Assembly: GCA_011524425.1 (NCBI GenBank)
Contig: WTKI01000309.1
Coordinates: 2,276 to 14,517 of the forward strand
Reading direction: 5' to 3'
From: Altererythrobacter sp.
Lineage (GTDB): Bacteria > Pseudomonadota > Alphaproteobacteria > Sphingomonadales > Sphingomonadaceae
DNA: 12,242 nt
Each line of letters begins with the position of its first letter. The stretch's first letter is position 1. Shown here piece by piece: positions 1 to 7,280 of this stretch. Under the pieces are notes generated by a model. That model was not told the origin of the DNA. It made no database searches and saw only the letters and a list, made by a program, of their open reading frames with translations. The position numbers and the translations under genes were made by a program.

Positions 1-21
1 CAGTCATAAGGGAGACTTTTC

Positions 22-3000
22 ATGCCCAAGCGTATGCTTGCCGCCGCTTTGCTCACTTCGAGCATGTTTGCAACACCACTATCTGCGCAAGCGCAAGAAA
101 CGAAGCTGCTGCGCGATCCAGCCTTGTCAGACACAGCGATGGCGTTCGTATATGCTGGCGATATATGGATTGCGAATACCGATGGTTCGAATCCGCGCCG
201 TCTCACATCGCACCCGGGTGACGAGCGTGATCCCATTTTCTCCCCTGATGGTACAAAGATCGCTTTTACAGCCGACTATGACGGCAATGATGATGTCTTT
301 GTTATCGCGGCTGATGGCGGCCAACCCCAAAGGCTGACATGGCATCCGGGCGCTGACACTGCAGTGGATTGGGCGCCGGGCGGCAATGCGGTAGCGATGG
401 TGTCTGCCCGCGAGGTTCGCTCCGGCCGGTCCGGCCAGCTTTATCACGTAGGCCTGAATGGCGGGCTGCCGACAAAGATTTCCGAAGCGGTAGTCAATAA
501 TGGCAGTTATGATGAAAGCGGCCGCATTTTTACCAATGTCCCTTGGCGTTCCGGCAATTCCAACCTGACTGGCGGTGTAAACGGCTGGCGCGGGTATCGC
601 GGCGGCGTTACTCCTTCACTGCAATTGATTGATTTCGATGCGGATACAGTAACCACCATTCCCGGCGATCGGACGACAGAGTTTGATCCTGAATGGATGG
701 ACGGCAAACTCTATTTCCTTTCTGACCGCTGGAACACGCGGTCAAACATCTTCAGCTATGATCCCGCCAGTGGTGAGATGGCTCAGCTCACTCAAAGCAG
801 CGACTGGGATATTCGCGCGATCACAGCGAAGAATGGCCAGATCGTTTACGAGGCAGGCGGCGTCTTTCACCGCTATGATGTAGCAAGCGGCGACACTTCG
901 CGTCTGCCGATTTCGCTCACCGCTGATTTGCCGGCCCGCCAGCCGATATGGAAGAATGTCAGCGAGCAAATGACAGCGGCAGCGCTTTCGCCGTCAGGCA
1001 AGCGGGTTGCAGTAACGGCACGCGGGGAAGTGTTTACTGTGCCAACAGACAAAGGCGCGACCCGCAATATCTCGCAAAGTTCATCTGTGCGCGATTACAG
1101 CGCGATCTGGTCTGAGGACGGCACTGAGCTCGCTTACATCACCGATGACGGCAAAAGCCAGGTCTTGAAGATCGAAGACCAAAGCGGGATCAAGCCTGTA
1201 CGCTCGATTGCGCTCGGAAGCGATTTCTACCAGCTCATCGGCTGGGGCAATGATGGCAAGCATATAGTCTATGCCAGCAACACAGTGAAGCTGATGGGCA
1301 TGGATGTAGCGACAGGAGTTTCCTGGCAGATCGCCACCAGCCCGCGCCGCACCGGTGATTTCGATGCCACTATGTCATCTGAAGGACCATGGATCGCGTA
1401 CGTCACGCGCGGCGCCAATGTGAACGGTGAGTTGCAGCTTTATAACCTCGACACACGTCGCAGCTATAGCGTGACGCAAGGTCTTGCAGATGTGGGTTCG
1501 CCCGTCTTCTCCAAAGATGGCAAGCTGCTGTTCTTCACCGCATCGACAAATGCAGGCGCGGTTTATGGCGGCCTTGATATGACGACGCAGGATCGTCCTT
1601 ACCGTGCAGGGCTCTATGCTGCGGTATTGGAAGCGGACGGAGAAAGCCCGCTTGCACCTGTCCTCGCTAATGAAGAGGCTGAAAAGGATAGCGACGCAAG
1701 CGAGGAAAAAGACAAGGACGAAAAGAGCAGCGGTGTTGTTGTTGACCCGAATAATCTGATCCGCCGCATCGTTTCGCTGCCTGTGCCGGAGGCTGCTTAT
1801 AACAGTCTTGCGACAGCCAAGGATGGCTCGCTGTTCTATGTCTCGAGAGAGCAAGCCGGCGTTGCAACAGGCCCCGGCAGCGGACAGGAAAATGCACGGC
1901 TGATGCGTTTCGATTTTGAAGAGCGCGAAGCCAGCCAAGTCGGGAAAGGCATTGTGTCTGTTTCAACCAATGCTGCTGGCGACAAGCTGCTGCTCCAGAA
2001 AGCCGACAATTCCCTGATGACGGCGGATGCGGGCGAAAAGCTTGAGCCGGAAGGGGTCAAGATGTCCGGCGTTCGGATGCTGGTCGATCCGCTGGCAGAG
2101 TGGAAGCAGATTTTCGGCGACGTCTATCGGATGGAGCAAGCCTATTTCTACGATCCCAATTTGCATGGGCTGGATTGGGCAGGTGTCCGTGCGAAATTCG
2201 AACCGTTCCTGCCGCATCTTGGCCGGCGCGAAGACTTGAACGAGCTACTGGTTGAAATGGCTGGAGAGATGGGCGTTGGCCATAATTATATCGGCGGAGG
2301 GGATGTCTATGACAACTCTTCTGCGTCTCCGGGCTTGCTTGGTGCGGATATTGCGGTCGAAAACGGGCGCTATCGCATCAAGCGGATTTATACTGGTGAG
2401 CAATGGAACCCGTTTCTCGCCGCTCCTTTGTCTGCGCCTGGCGTGGATGTGAAGGAAGGCGACTACATCATTGCGATTAATGGCCAGCCGCTCACTGCAA
2501 CTGACAACATCTATGCTGCCTTGTCTGGCTCTGCCGGATCACAGCTTGCGCTAACTGTTGCTGCAAGTCCGACTGGCCCTCGCAGAACCTCAACAGTCGA
2601 ACCAACCGGTAACGAGCGCGCTTTGCGGCTGTGGTCCTGGATTGAAGACAACCGCAAGCGAGTGGATGAAGCGACCAATGGACGTGTGGCTTATGTTTAT
2701 ATGCCCAACACAGCCGATGCCGGATACACCTTCTTCAACCGGATGTATTTTGCGCAAACTGACAAAGACGCGCTGATTTTGGACGAGCGTTCAAACGGAG
2801 GCGGTCAGGCCGCAAACTATATCATTGATATCCTCAGCAGGAACTGGCTTGCCGGTTGGAAAGACCGGGAGGGGACTATGGACTGGTCGACCCCGGGCGG
2901 CGCGATCTACGGCCCCAAGGTGATGCTGATTGATCAGGATGCGGGTTCGGGTGGTGACTGGATGCCCTATGCATTCCGCGAGAGCGGGCTTGGCACTTTG

Positions 3001-3291
3001 ATCGGCACGCGCACATGGGGCGGCCTGATCGGTATCAGCGCTAATCCCGGGCTGATTGATGGCGGTTTTCTGACTGTTCCGTTCTTCCGTTTCTACGATA
3101 CAGACGGGCGCTATACGATCGAGAATGAAGGTGTCGCACCAGACATTCGCGTCGAGCTTGACCCGATTGCGCTGCAAAGGGGCGTCGACACGCAGTTGGA
3201 GACAGCCATTTCCACTGTGCTGCAGCAGTTGGAAGACTATGAAAGCCCGGTCAAACCAGCTCCGCCTTTCCCAACAGAGGTCGGCAAATAG
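22..3291 (+). CDS. Secreted Tricorn-like S41 family peptidase (propeller-PDZ-protease)
   Basis: This 1089-residue protein has the full Tricorn-protease layout. A signal peptide spans residues 1-24 (basic start, hydrophobic core, A-Q-A cleavage site), so it is probably periplasmic. TolB/PD40-type beta-propeller repeats follow (for example SPDG at 74-77 and SKDG near 500). A Lys/Asp/Glu-rich linker sits at about 551-571, then a second propeller segment, a PDZ-like domain at about 772-850 and an S41 core to about 1070. Candidate catalytic residues are H754 in GVGHNY, S976 in AGSGGD and E1034 in IENEG. The spacings 754-976 and 976-1034 (222 and 58) closely match those of archaeal Tricorn (219 and 58). 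The position of Tricorn Ser745 is Gly753 here. It likely degrades peptides or unfolded envelope proteins; the substrate is unknown. The start is supported by AAGGGAG at 8-14, seven bases upstream. Only 21 upstream bases are in view, so its promoter is not seen. Confidence 0.93.
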   Translation: MPKRMLAAALLTSSMFATPLSAQAQETKLLRDPALSDTAMAFVYAGDIWIANTDGSNPRRLTSHPGDERDPIFSPDGTKIAFTADYDGNDDVFVIAADGGQPQRLTWHPGADTAVDWAPGGNAVAMVSAREVRSGRSGQLYHVGLNGGLPTKISEAVVNNGSYDESGRIFTNVPWRSGNSNLTGGVNGWRGYRGGVTPSLQLIDFDADTVTTIPGDRTTEFDPEWMDGKLYFLSDRWNTRSNIFSYDPASGEMAQLTQSSDWDIRAITAKNGQIVYEAGGVFHRYDVASGDTSRLPISLTADLPARQPIWKNVSEQMTAAALSPSGKRVAVTARGEVFTVPTDKGATRNISQSSSVRDYSAIWSEDGTELAYITDDGKSQVLKIEDQSGIKPVRSIALGSDFYQLIGWGNDGKHIVYASNTVKLMGMDVATGVSWQIATSPRRTGDFDATMSSEGPWIAYVTRGANVNGELQLYNLDTRRSYSVTQGLADVGSPVFSKDGKLLFFTASTNAGAVYGGLDMTTQDRPYRAGLYAAVLEADGESPLAPVLANEEAEKDSDASEEKDKDEKSSGVVVDPNNLIRRIVSLPVPEAAYNSLATAKDGSLFYVSREQAGVATGPGSGQENARLMRFDFEEREASQVGKGIVSVSTNAAGDKLLLQKADNSLMTADAGEKLEPEGVKMSGVRMLVDPLAEWKQIFGDVYRMEQAYFYDPNLHGLDWAGVRAKFEPFLPHLGRREDLNELLVEMAGEMGVGHNYIGGGDVYDNSSASPGLLGADIAVENGRYRIKRIYTGEQWNPFLAAPLSAPGVDVKEGDYIIAINGQPLTATDNIYAALSGSAGSQLALTVAASPTGPRRTSTVEPTGNERALRLWSWIEDNRKRVDEATNGRVAYVYMPNTADAGYTFFNRMYFAQTDKDALILDERSNGGGQAANYIIDILSRNWLAGWKDREGTMDWSTPGGAIYGPKVMLIDQDAGSGGDWMPYAFRESGLGTLIGTRTWGGLIGISANPGLIDGGFLTVPFFRFYDTDGRYTIENEGVAPDIRVELDPIALQRGVDTQLETAISTVLQQLEDYESPVKPAPPFPTEVGK

Positions 3292-3294
3292 GTC

Positions 3295-4776
3295 TCAGCT
3301 GGCGCTAGCCACCGGTGGGTGCAATTCATCCAGCGGTCGGCTGCGACCATCGGCGCAAACCAGGCGGACATGATAGCGTCTTAATTGCCGCGGATTGTCC
3401 ACGCCGCAGCTATGCGCGATAATGCCGACTTCCTTGCGCATGTCTTTAACAAAATTGGCTACCCGAACGGCTTTGTCCGTCGGGTCCAAGCCTTTCTGCA
3501 AGCGCTTGTCATGCGTTGTAATTCCAGTGGGGCAGGTATTCTTGTTGCAGCGCATGGCTTGAATGCAGCCTAAGGCAAACATGAAACCGCGCGCAGAATT
3601 GATGAAGTCTGCGCCTGCGCACAGCGCCCAAGCGACTTCGCCAGGCGTCACGAGCTTTCCAGAGGCAATGATGCGAATGCGGTCCTTGAGACCATAACGG
3701 TCGCGCAAATCGACGACCATGGGCAGAGCTTCGCGCAAGGTCAGTCCGACATTGTCGATCAGTGGCATGGGGGCAGCGCCTGTCCCGCCATCGCCACCAT
3801 CGACCGTTATGAAGTCCGGAGCGCTCTCGATACCGCGTTTGACGACTTCTTCGAACAATTCCTCAAGCCACCCATAAGCGCCGATTACAGATTTAAAGCC
3901 AACTGGCTTGCCGGTCACTTCGCGAACGTGAGCAATGCTATCGAGCAGGTCTGCGACGCTGTCTATATCGGGATGGCGATTGGGAGAGATTGACGCCGTG
4001 TGCGGTTCAATTCCCCGGATCTCAGCGATTTCCTGTGTCACTTTGCTCGCTGGCAAAATCCCGCCTTTGCCGGGCTTCGCGCCTTGCGAGAGTTTGAGCT
4101 CGAACATGCGGACGTTTTCATTTGCGGCAACTTCACGCAGCTTCTCGTCCGATAGCTTGCCTGCTGAATCGCGCACGCCATATTTCGCTGTGCCGATCTG
4201 AAAGATGATATCGCATCCGCCTTCAAGATGGTACGGGCTTAGACCACCTTCTCCGGTGTTCAGCCAGCAGCCAGCTGTCGCCGCGCCTCTGGACAAAGCC
4301 CGGATCGCAGGGGCAGACAGAGAGCCATAACTCATCGCTGAAATATTGAAGATCGACGGTGCGTGATAGGGCTGCGCTGCAGAAAGACCAATTGGCAAAG
4401 GCGCGGCGTTAGCTGCTTCGCTTTCCAAAGTCGGCCATGGGCAATTTACAAAAATCGGCGTGCCTACAGGATCAAGATTGCGGGTGGAGCCGAAGGCAAC
4501 CGTGTTCGATTGGCCCTTGGATGCACGATAGACCCAGTCGCGCTGCGCTCTGTTGAAAGGCATTTCCTCGCGGTCCATCGCAAAGAAATATTGCCGGAAA
4601 AATTCGCCAAGCTCTGTGAACACATAGCGTAGCCGCCCGATGACCGGATAATTGCGCCGCACGGCATCCTGCGTTTGCGAGCGGTCAATGATGAAGAGGA
4701 TGACGAGAGCCGCGGCAATCACGCCAACAGTCAGCACGAACAGGCGCGATAACCAGTCTACCAATTCATACATCAT
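3295..4776 (-). CDS. Membrane-anchored FMN-binding glutamate synthase-domain protein (GltB-like)
   Basis: The 493-residue product corresponds to the central FMN-binding synthase domain of glutamate synthase. It lacks the N-terminal glutaminase domain (no Cys nucleophile at the start) and the C-terminal glutamate-synthase beta-helix. A single hydrophobic segment at about residues 9-31 suggests an inner-membrane anchor. Supporting motifs are the glycine-rich TVDGGDGGTGAAP stretch typical of the FMN-site barrel and Cys404, Cys410 and Cys415 in a C-x5-C-x4-C arrangement, the [3Fe-4S] ligand pattern of GltS. Such proteins are usually annotated as FMN-binding glutamate synthase family; their physiological reaction is not established and they need an external ammonia or electron source. 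The start is the first of two tandem ATGs, placed eight bases after GGGAG; an upstream GTG at 4782 falls inside that ribosome site. It converges with the protease gene with only three bases between stop codons. Confidence 0.88.
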   Translation of the reverse strand: MMYELVDWLSRLFVLTVGVIAAALVILFIIDRSQTQDAVRRNYPVIGRLRYVFTELGEFFRQYFFAMDREEMPFNRAQRDWVYRASKGQSNTVAFGSTRNLDPVGTPIFVNCPWPTLESEAANAAPLPIGLSAAQPYHAPSIFNISAMSYGSLSAPAIRALSRGAATAGCWLNTGEGGLSPYHLEGGCDIIFQIGTAKYGVRDSAGKLSDEKLREVAANENVRMFELKLSQGAKPGKGGILPASKVTQEIAEIRGIEPHTASISPNRHPDIDSVADLLDSIAHVREVTGKPVGFKSVIGAYGWLEELFEEVVKRGIESAPDFITVDGGDGGTGAAPMPLIDNVGLTLREALPMVVDLRDRYGLKDRIRIIASGKLVTPGEVAWALCAGADFINSARGFMFALGCIQAMRCNKNTCPTGITTHDKRLQKGLDPTDKAVRVANFVKDMRKEVGIIAHSCGVDNPRQLRRYHVRLVCADGRSRPLDELHPPVASAS

Positions 4777-4781
4777 GTGCA

Positions 4782-4789
4782 CCTCTCCC
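4782..4789 (-). promoter_or_regulatory. Ribosome binding site deciding the start of the glutamate synthase-like gene
   Basis: On the minus strand GGGAGAGG lies so that its GGGAG core is eight bases from the ATG at 4776. The longer reading, a GTG at 4782-4780, would overlap the same purine run and is therefore unlikely to be used. Confidence 0.6.
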
Positions 4790-4841
4790 GTGAACAGCCA
4801 GCCATAGCTTCGCTAGCGGGGAGAAGCAGGTTACACAAATT

Positions 4842-4860
4842 TGCTCGCACAAAGCGAGTG
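4842..4860 (-). terminator. Weak hairpin after ugd, possible terminator
   Basis: In the 117-base gap downstream of ugd, CTCGC (4844-4848) and GCGAG (4854-4858) form a five-base-pair stem with a five-base loop. On the minus strand it is followed by AAATTTG, a poor U-tract. It could attenuate or end the ugd transcript before the glutamate synthase-like gene, but the stem is short and the call is tentative. Confidence 0.25.
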
Positions 4861-4893
4861 CATTGAGCGGTTTATCTGCCTTGGAATAATAGC

Positions 4894-6216
4894 TTAGCCG
4901 CGGCCTACGCTGCTATAGGCAAAGCCCTGCTCGCGCATATAATCGGGCTGATAGATATTGCGCAGATCAACCAGCACAGGCGACTTTGCCAGATCCATAA
5001 CACGGCCCAGGTCAAGAGCACGGAACGCGTCCCACTCTGTCACGATCGCAACGGCATCGGCATTTTCGATGGCTTCGTATGGATCATCGCACATGTTCAC
5101 TTCAGGCATGAGAGGCTTGGCGATCTCCATGCCTTCGGGATCATAGGCTGCCACTTCAACGCCTGCATCGGACAGAGTTTGCGCCACTGCAATCGCAGGG
5201 GAATCGCGCATGTCATCCGTGTTTGGCTTGAAGGTGAGGCCAAGCAGGGCCACTTTCTTGCCGCGCGCATTGTCTTGCCCACCAATCGCATCGAGCACTT
5301 TGCGGCCCATTGCACGTTTGCGGCTGTCATTGACCTTCACAACCGCTTCGACAATGCGGACAGGGCTTTCAAAGTCCTCAGCAGTCTTCAGCAATGCAAG
5401 CGTATCTTTAGGGAAGCAGGACCCGCCATAGCCTGGTCCGGCATGCAGGAACTTGGAGCCAATGCGGTTGTCCATCCCGATGCCGCGCGCAACATCTTGC
5501 ACATTTGCGCCGACTTTTTCGCAGAGATCGGCCATTTCATTGATGAATGTGATCTTCGTCGCAAGGAATGCGTTGGCTGCATATTTGATCAGCTCGCTTG
5601 AACGGCGATTGACGAACAGGATCGGCGATTCGTTGAGGAATAGCGGGCGATAGACTTCGCGCATAACTTCGCGGCCAAAGTCGTTCTCAGCGCCAATGAC
5701 AATGCGGTCAGGGCGTTTGAAATCACCAATCGCAGCGCCCTCACGCAGGAATTCAGGGTTTGAGACGACAGTCACATTGAGGTTGCGATCTTTAGCAGCC
5801 GCGCTGTCTAACAAAATGCGCTCGACTTCATCGCCTGTTCCAACCGGAACAGTGGATTTGGTGACAATCACTGCGTCGTTTTGCAAGCTTTCGCCGACTT
5901 CGCGGGCCACTGCATAAACAAACGAAAGGTCTGCATGTCCATCGCCGCGGCGACTAGGTGTGCCGACTGCAATGAAGATCGCTTGCGCGCCGTCAATTCC
6001 AGAAGCAAGGTCGGTTGTGAATGACAAACGGCCAGCTTTGACATTGCTCTCTACCAAAGCGTCCAAGCCAGGTTCGTAGATCGGCATAACTCCGTCATGG
6101 AGGCGCGCGATCTTGCTCTCATCCTTGTCGATACAGACAACTTCATGCCCAAAGTCCGCAAAGCATGCGCCTGAAACAAGGCCTACATAGCCTGATCCGA
6201 CCATTGCAATCTTCAT
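4894..6216 (-). CDS. ugd: UDP-glucose 6-dehydrogenase
   Basis: The protein oxidises UDP-glucose to UDP-glucuronate with two NAD+, supplying precursor for acidic exopolysaccharide, capsule or lipid modification in the cytoplasm. The 440-residue length is normal for the bacterial Ugd family. Visible motifs are the N-terminal Rossmann GSGYVG (residues 7-12), the conserved NPEFLREGAAI block (153-163), the SELIKYAANAF helix containing the active-site lysine, and the catalytic cysteine Cys267 in GPGYGGSCFPKDT. A C-terminal UDP-binding domain follows, including the GLTFKPNTDDMRDSP block. The start codon overlaps the stop of the upstream phosphatase as ATGA, and AGGGA lies nine bases upstream, so translation is probably coupled. 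No polysaccharide assembly genes lie immediately beside it; an NfrB-like glycosyltransferase is about 5 kb away on the other strand. Symbols ugd, udg and tuaD are used for this family. Confidence 0.97.
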   Translation of the reverse strand: MKIAMVGSGYVGLVSGACFADFGHEVVCIDKDESKIARLHDGVMPIYEPGLDALVESNVKAGRLSFTTDLASGIDGAQAIFIAVGTPSRRGDGHADLSFVYAVAREVGESLQNDAVIVTKSTVPVGTGDEVERILLDSAAAKDRNLNVTVVSNPEFLREGAAIGDFKRPDRIVIGAENDFGREVMREVYRPLFLNESPILFVNRRSSELIKYAANAFLATKITFINEMADLCEKVGANVQDVARGIGMDNRIGSKFLHAGPGYGGSCFPKDTLALLKTAEDFESPVRIVEAVVKVNDSRKRAMGRKVLDAIGGQDNARGKKVALLGLTFKPNTDDMRDSPAIAVAQTLSDAGVEVAAYDPEGMEIAKPLMPEVNMCDDPYEAIENADAVAIVTEWDAFRALDLGRVMDLAKSPVLVDLRNIYQPDYMREQGFAYSSVGRG

Positions 6217-7022
6217 GCGTCGTATTCCCTATTCTCTTTACGGACAGAGCCGTTTTCTTCAATCGTTTGGATCAACCTGCGGGTTTCCGCTTCTAGAACC
6301 AGCGCGGTCAGCACACCTGTGCGGAAAGCGCCTGTGTCGATGCCGATTCGATTGCCGCAGTCAAGCACTTCATTGAAGATTGTATGACCATGGATCACAA
6401 CTTTCGGTAAAGGACCCTCGTGATTCAGGAATTTTTCTCTGATCCAGAGGAGATCTAGCCGGTTCTGTTCAGCGAGCGGAACGGCAGGATCGATCCCGGC
6501 GTGAACAAAGACATAGTCGCCGGCGATTATCATTTCCTCGAAGCTGGAGATAAATTCTCTTTCGCTTGTCGGCACGAGCTCGGGTAATCTCGCAAAATGT
6601 TGCTCAAGCGATAATTCATTGAATTCATCCGCGCTCAGCCCATAGCTCAACAGCGTTTCGCGCCCGCCATGCTTGAAGAAATGGCGCAGCACATCGATGT
6701 CTTCGAATGCGTCCAGAAACATCTCTTCATGATTGCCGGCAAGAATGCGGACTTTGCGAGCCCCCATCCATTCGCGCGCACGGCGCACGACAGCGGCGCT
6801 GTCCGGACCACGGTCAACGAGATCGCCAAGTAACACTATTGTAGTGTCGGCAGGTGGACTTGCTGCGTCATCAGCTTCGATTTCACCGATCATGGCCGCG
6901 AACAGATCCATCCGGCCATGGATATCGCCAATCACGTAATAACGCTCGCCGTCAGGCACACGCGGAGCCTTTGCACCGGCGGCCTTGCGGCCAAGCAAGT
7001 TACGGACGAAGCGGGATAACAT
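6213..7022 (-). CDS. PPP-family metallophosphoesterase (serine/threonine protein phosphatase-like)
   Basis: This 269-residue protein carries all signature metal-site motifs of the calcineurin-like PPP superfamily: GDIHG (Asp33, His35), GDLVDRG (Asp67, Arg71), GNHE (Asn97, His98), VFVHAG (His174) and IHGHT (His211, His213). It should be an active, probably Mn2+-dependent phosphatase of the lambda-phosphatase/PrpA/ApaH type. The motifs do not tell protein phosphatase from dinucleoside-polyphosphate hydrolase. There is no signal peptide or membrane segment, so it is likely cytosolic. The frame stays open for 189 codons further upstream, but that part runs antisense into torF and shows no domain. 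The chosen ATG has AAGG nine bases upstream and places GDIHG near residue 32, as usual. Its TGA overlaps the ATG of ugd, indicating a two-gene operon; a role in sugar-nucleotide or polysaccharide control is inferred only from that. Confidence 0.9.
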   Translation of the reverse strand: MLSRFVRNLLGRKAAGAKAPRVPDGERYYVIGDIHGRMDLFAAMIGEIEADDAASPPADTTIVLLGDLVDRGPDSAAVVRRAREWMGARKVRILAGNHEEMFLDAFEDIDVLRHFFKHGGRETLLSYGLSADEFNELSLEQHFARLPELVPTSEREFISSFEEMIIAGDYVFVHAGIDPAVPLAEQNRLDLLWIREKFLNHEGPLPKVVIHGHTIFNEVLDCGNRIGIDTGAFRTGVLTALVLEAETRRLIQTIEENGSVRKENREYDA

Positions 7023-7280
7023 GAGGCAATACCTTAGGGACGTAGCTGTATGCGAGGAGCCATCATTGGGCAACCGCCCAGCTGTAGCACGGATGCAATG
7101 GGGTGATGCTGAAATCCCACACTCATATGCGATTGCTGACATGCATACGAAATACTCTTGTGAGAGGAGGGCGGTTCGTGCATTTTTATTGCGCATTTGG
7201 AATGGACCGTCGCGAAGAAAGAGCGGCCACCAAATACGCAGGTGGGACGAGGCAACAACGCAACAAACAAGGAAGTTGTA
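7023..7280. other. Divergent intergenic control region between phosphatase and torF
   Basis: This 258-base gap separates divergent starts and must hold the promoters of both the phosphatase-ugd operon and torF. It contains a perfect five-base-pair hairpin with a tetraloop at 7067-7080, an AT-rich patch at about 7181-7190 and the torF ribosome site AAGGAAG at 7269-7275. I found no convincing promoter reading toward torF and no tRNA or recognisable riboswitch. Confidence 0.5.
7045..7073 (-). promoter_or_regulatory. Possible sigma-70-type promoter for the phosphatase-ugd operon
   Basis: On the minus strand TTGCCC (7073-7068) and TACAGC (7050-7045) are separated by 17 bases, giving matches of 4/6 and 3/6 to the consensus. 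Transcription would begin just upstream of the AAGG ribosome site of the phosphatase gene. The TTGCCC element lies within a small hairpin (TGGGC-AACC-GCCCA, 7067-7080 on the plus strand). The match is weak and untested. Confidence 0.28.

Noticed and set aside
1375-1938. 187-codon open frame antisense to the protease gene
   Set aside because: It lies wholly inside a well-supported gene and its Cys/Arg-rich translation looks like no protein family I recognise; best explained as a shadow frame.
4807-4827. GCTTC/GAAGC inverted repeat with an internal CGCTAGCG palindrome upstream of the glutamate synthase-like gene
   Set aside because: The stem is only five pairs with an 11-base loop and there is no U-tract; too weak to call an operator or terminator.
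5179-5601. 140-codon open frame antisense to ugd
   Set aside because: It is fully embedded in the conserved ugd coding region, with no ribosome site or domain that I can see.
7133-7190. Possible promoter toward torF (TTGCTG or TTGTGA boxes)
   Set aside because: No acceptable -10 element is found at 16-18 bases from either box.
7197-7280. Longer start for torF at 7197
   Set aside because: It would bury the signal peptide behind 28 charged residues; the ATG at 7281 has AAGGAAG at proper spacing.
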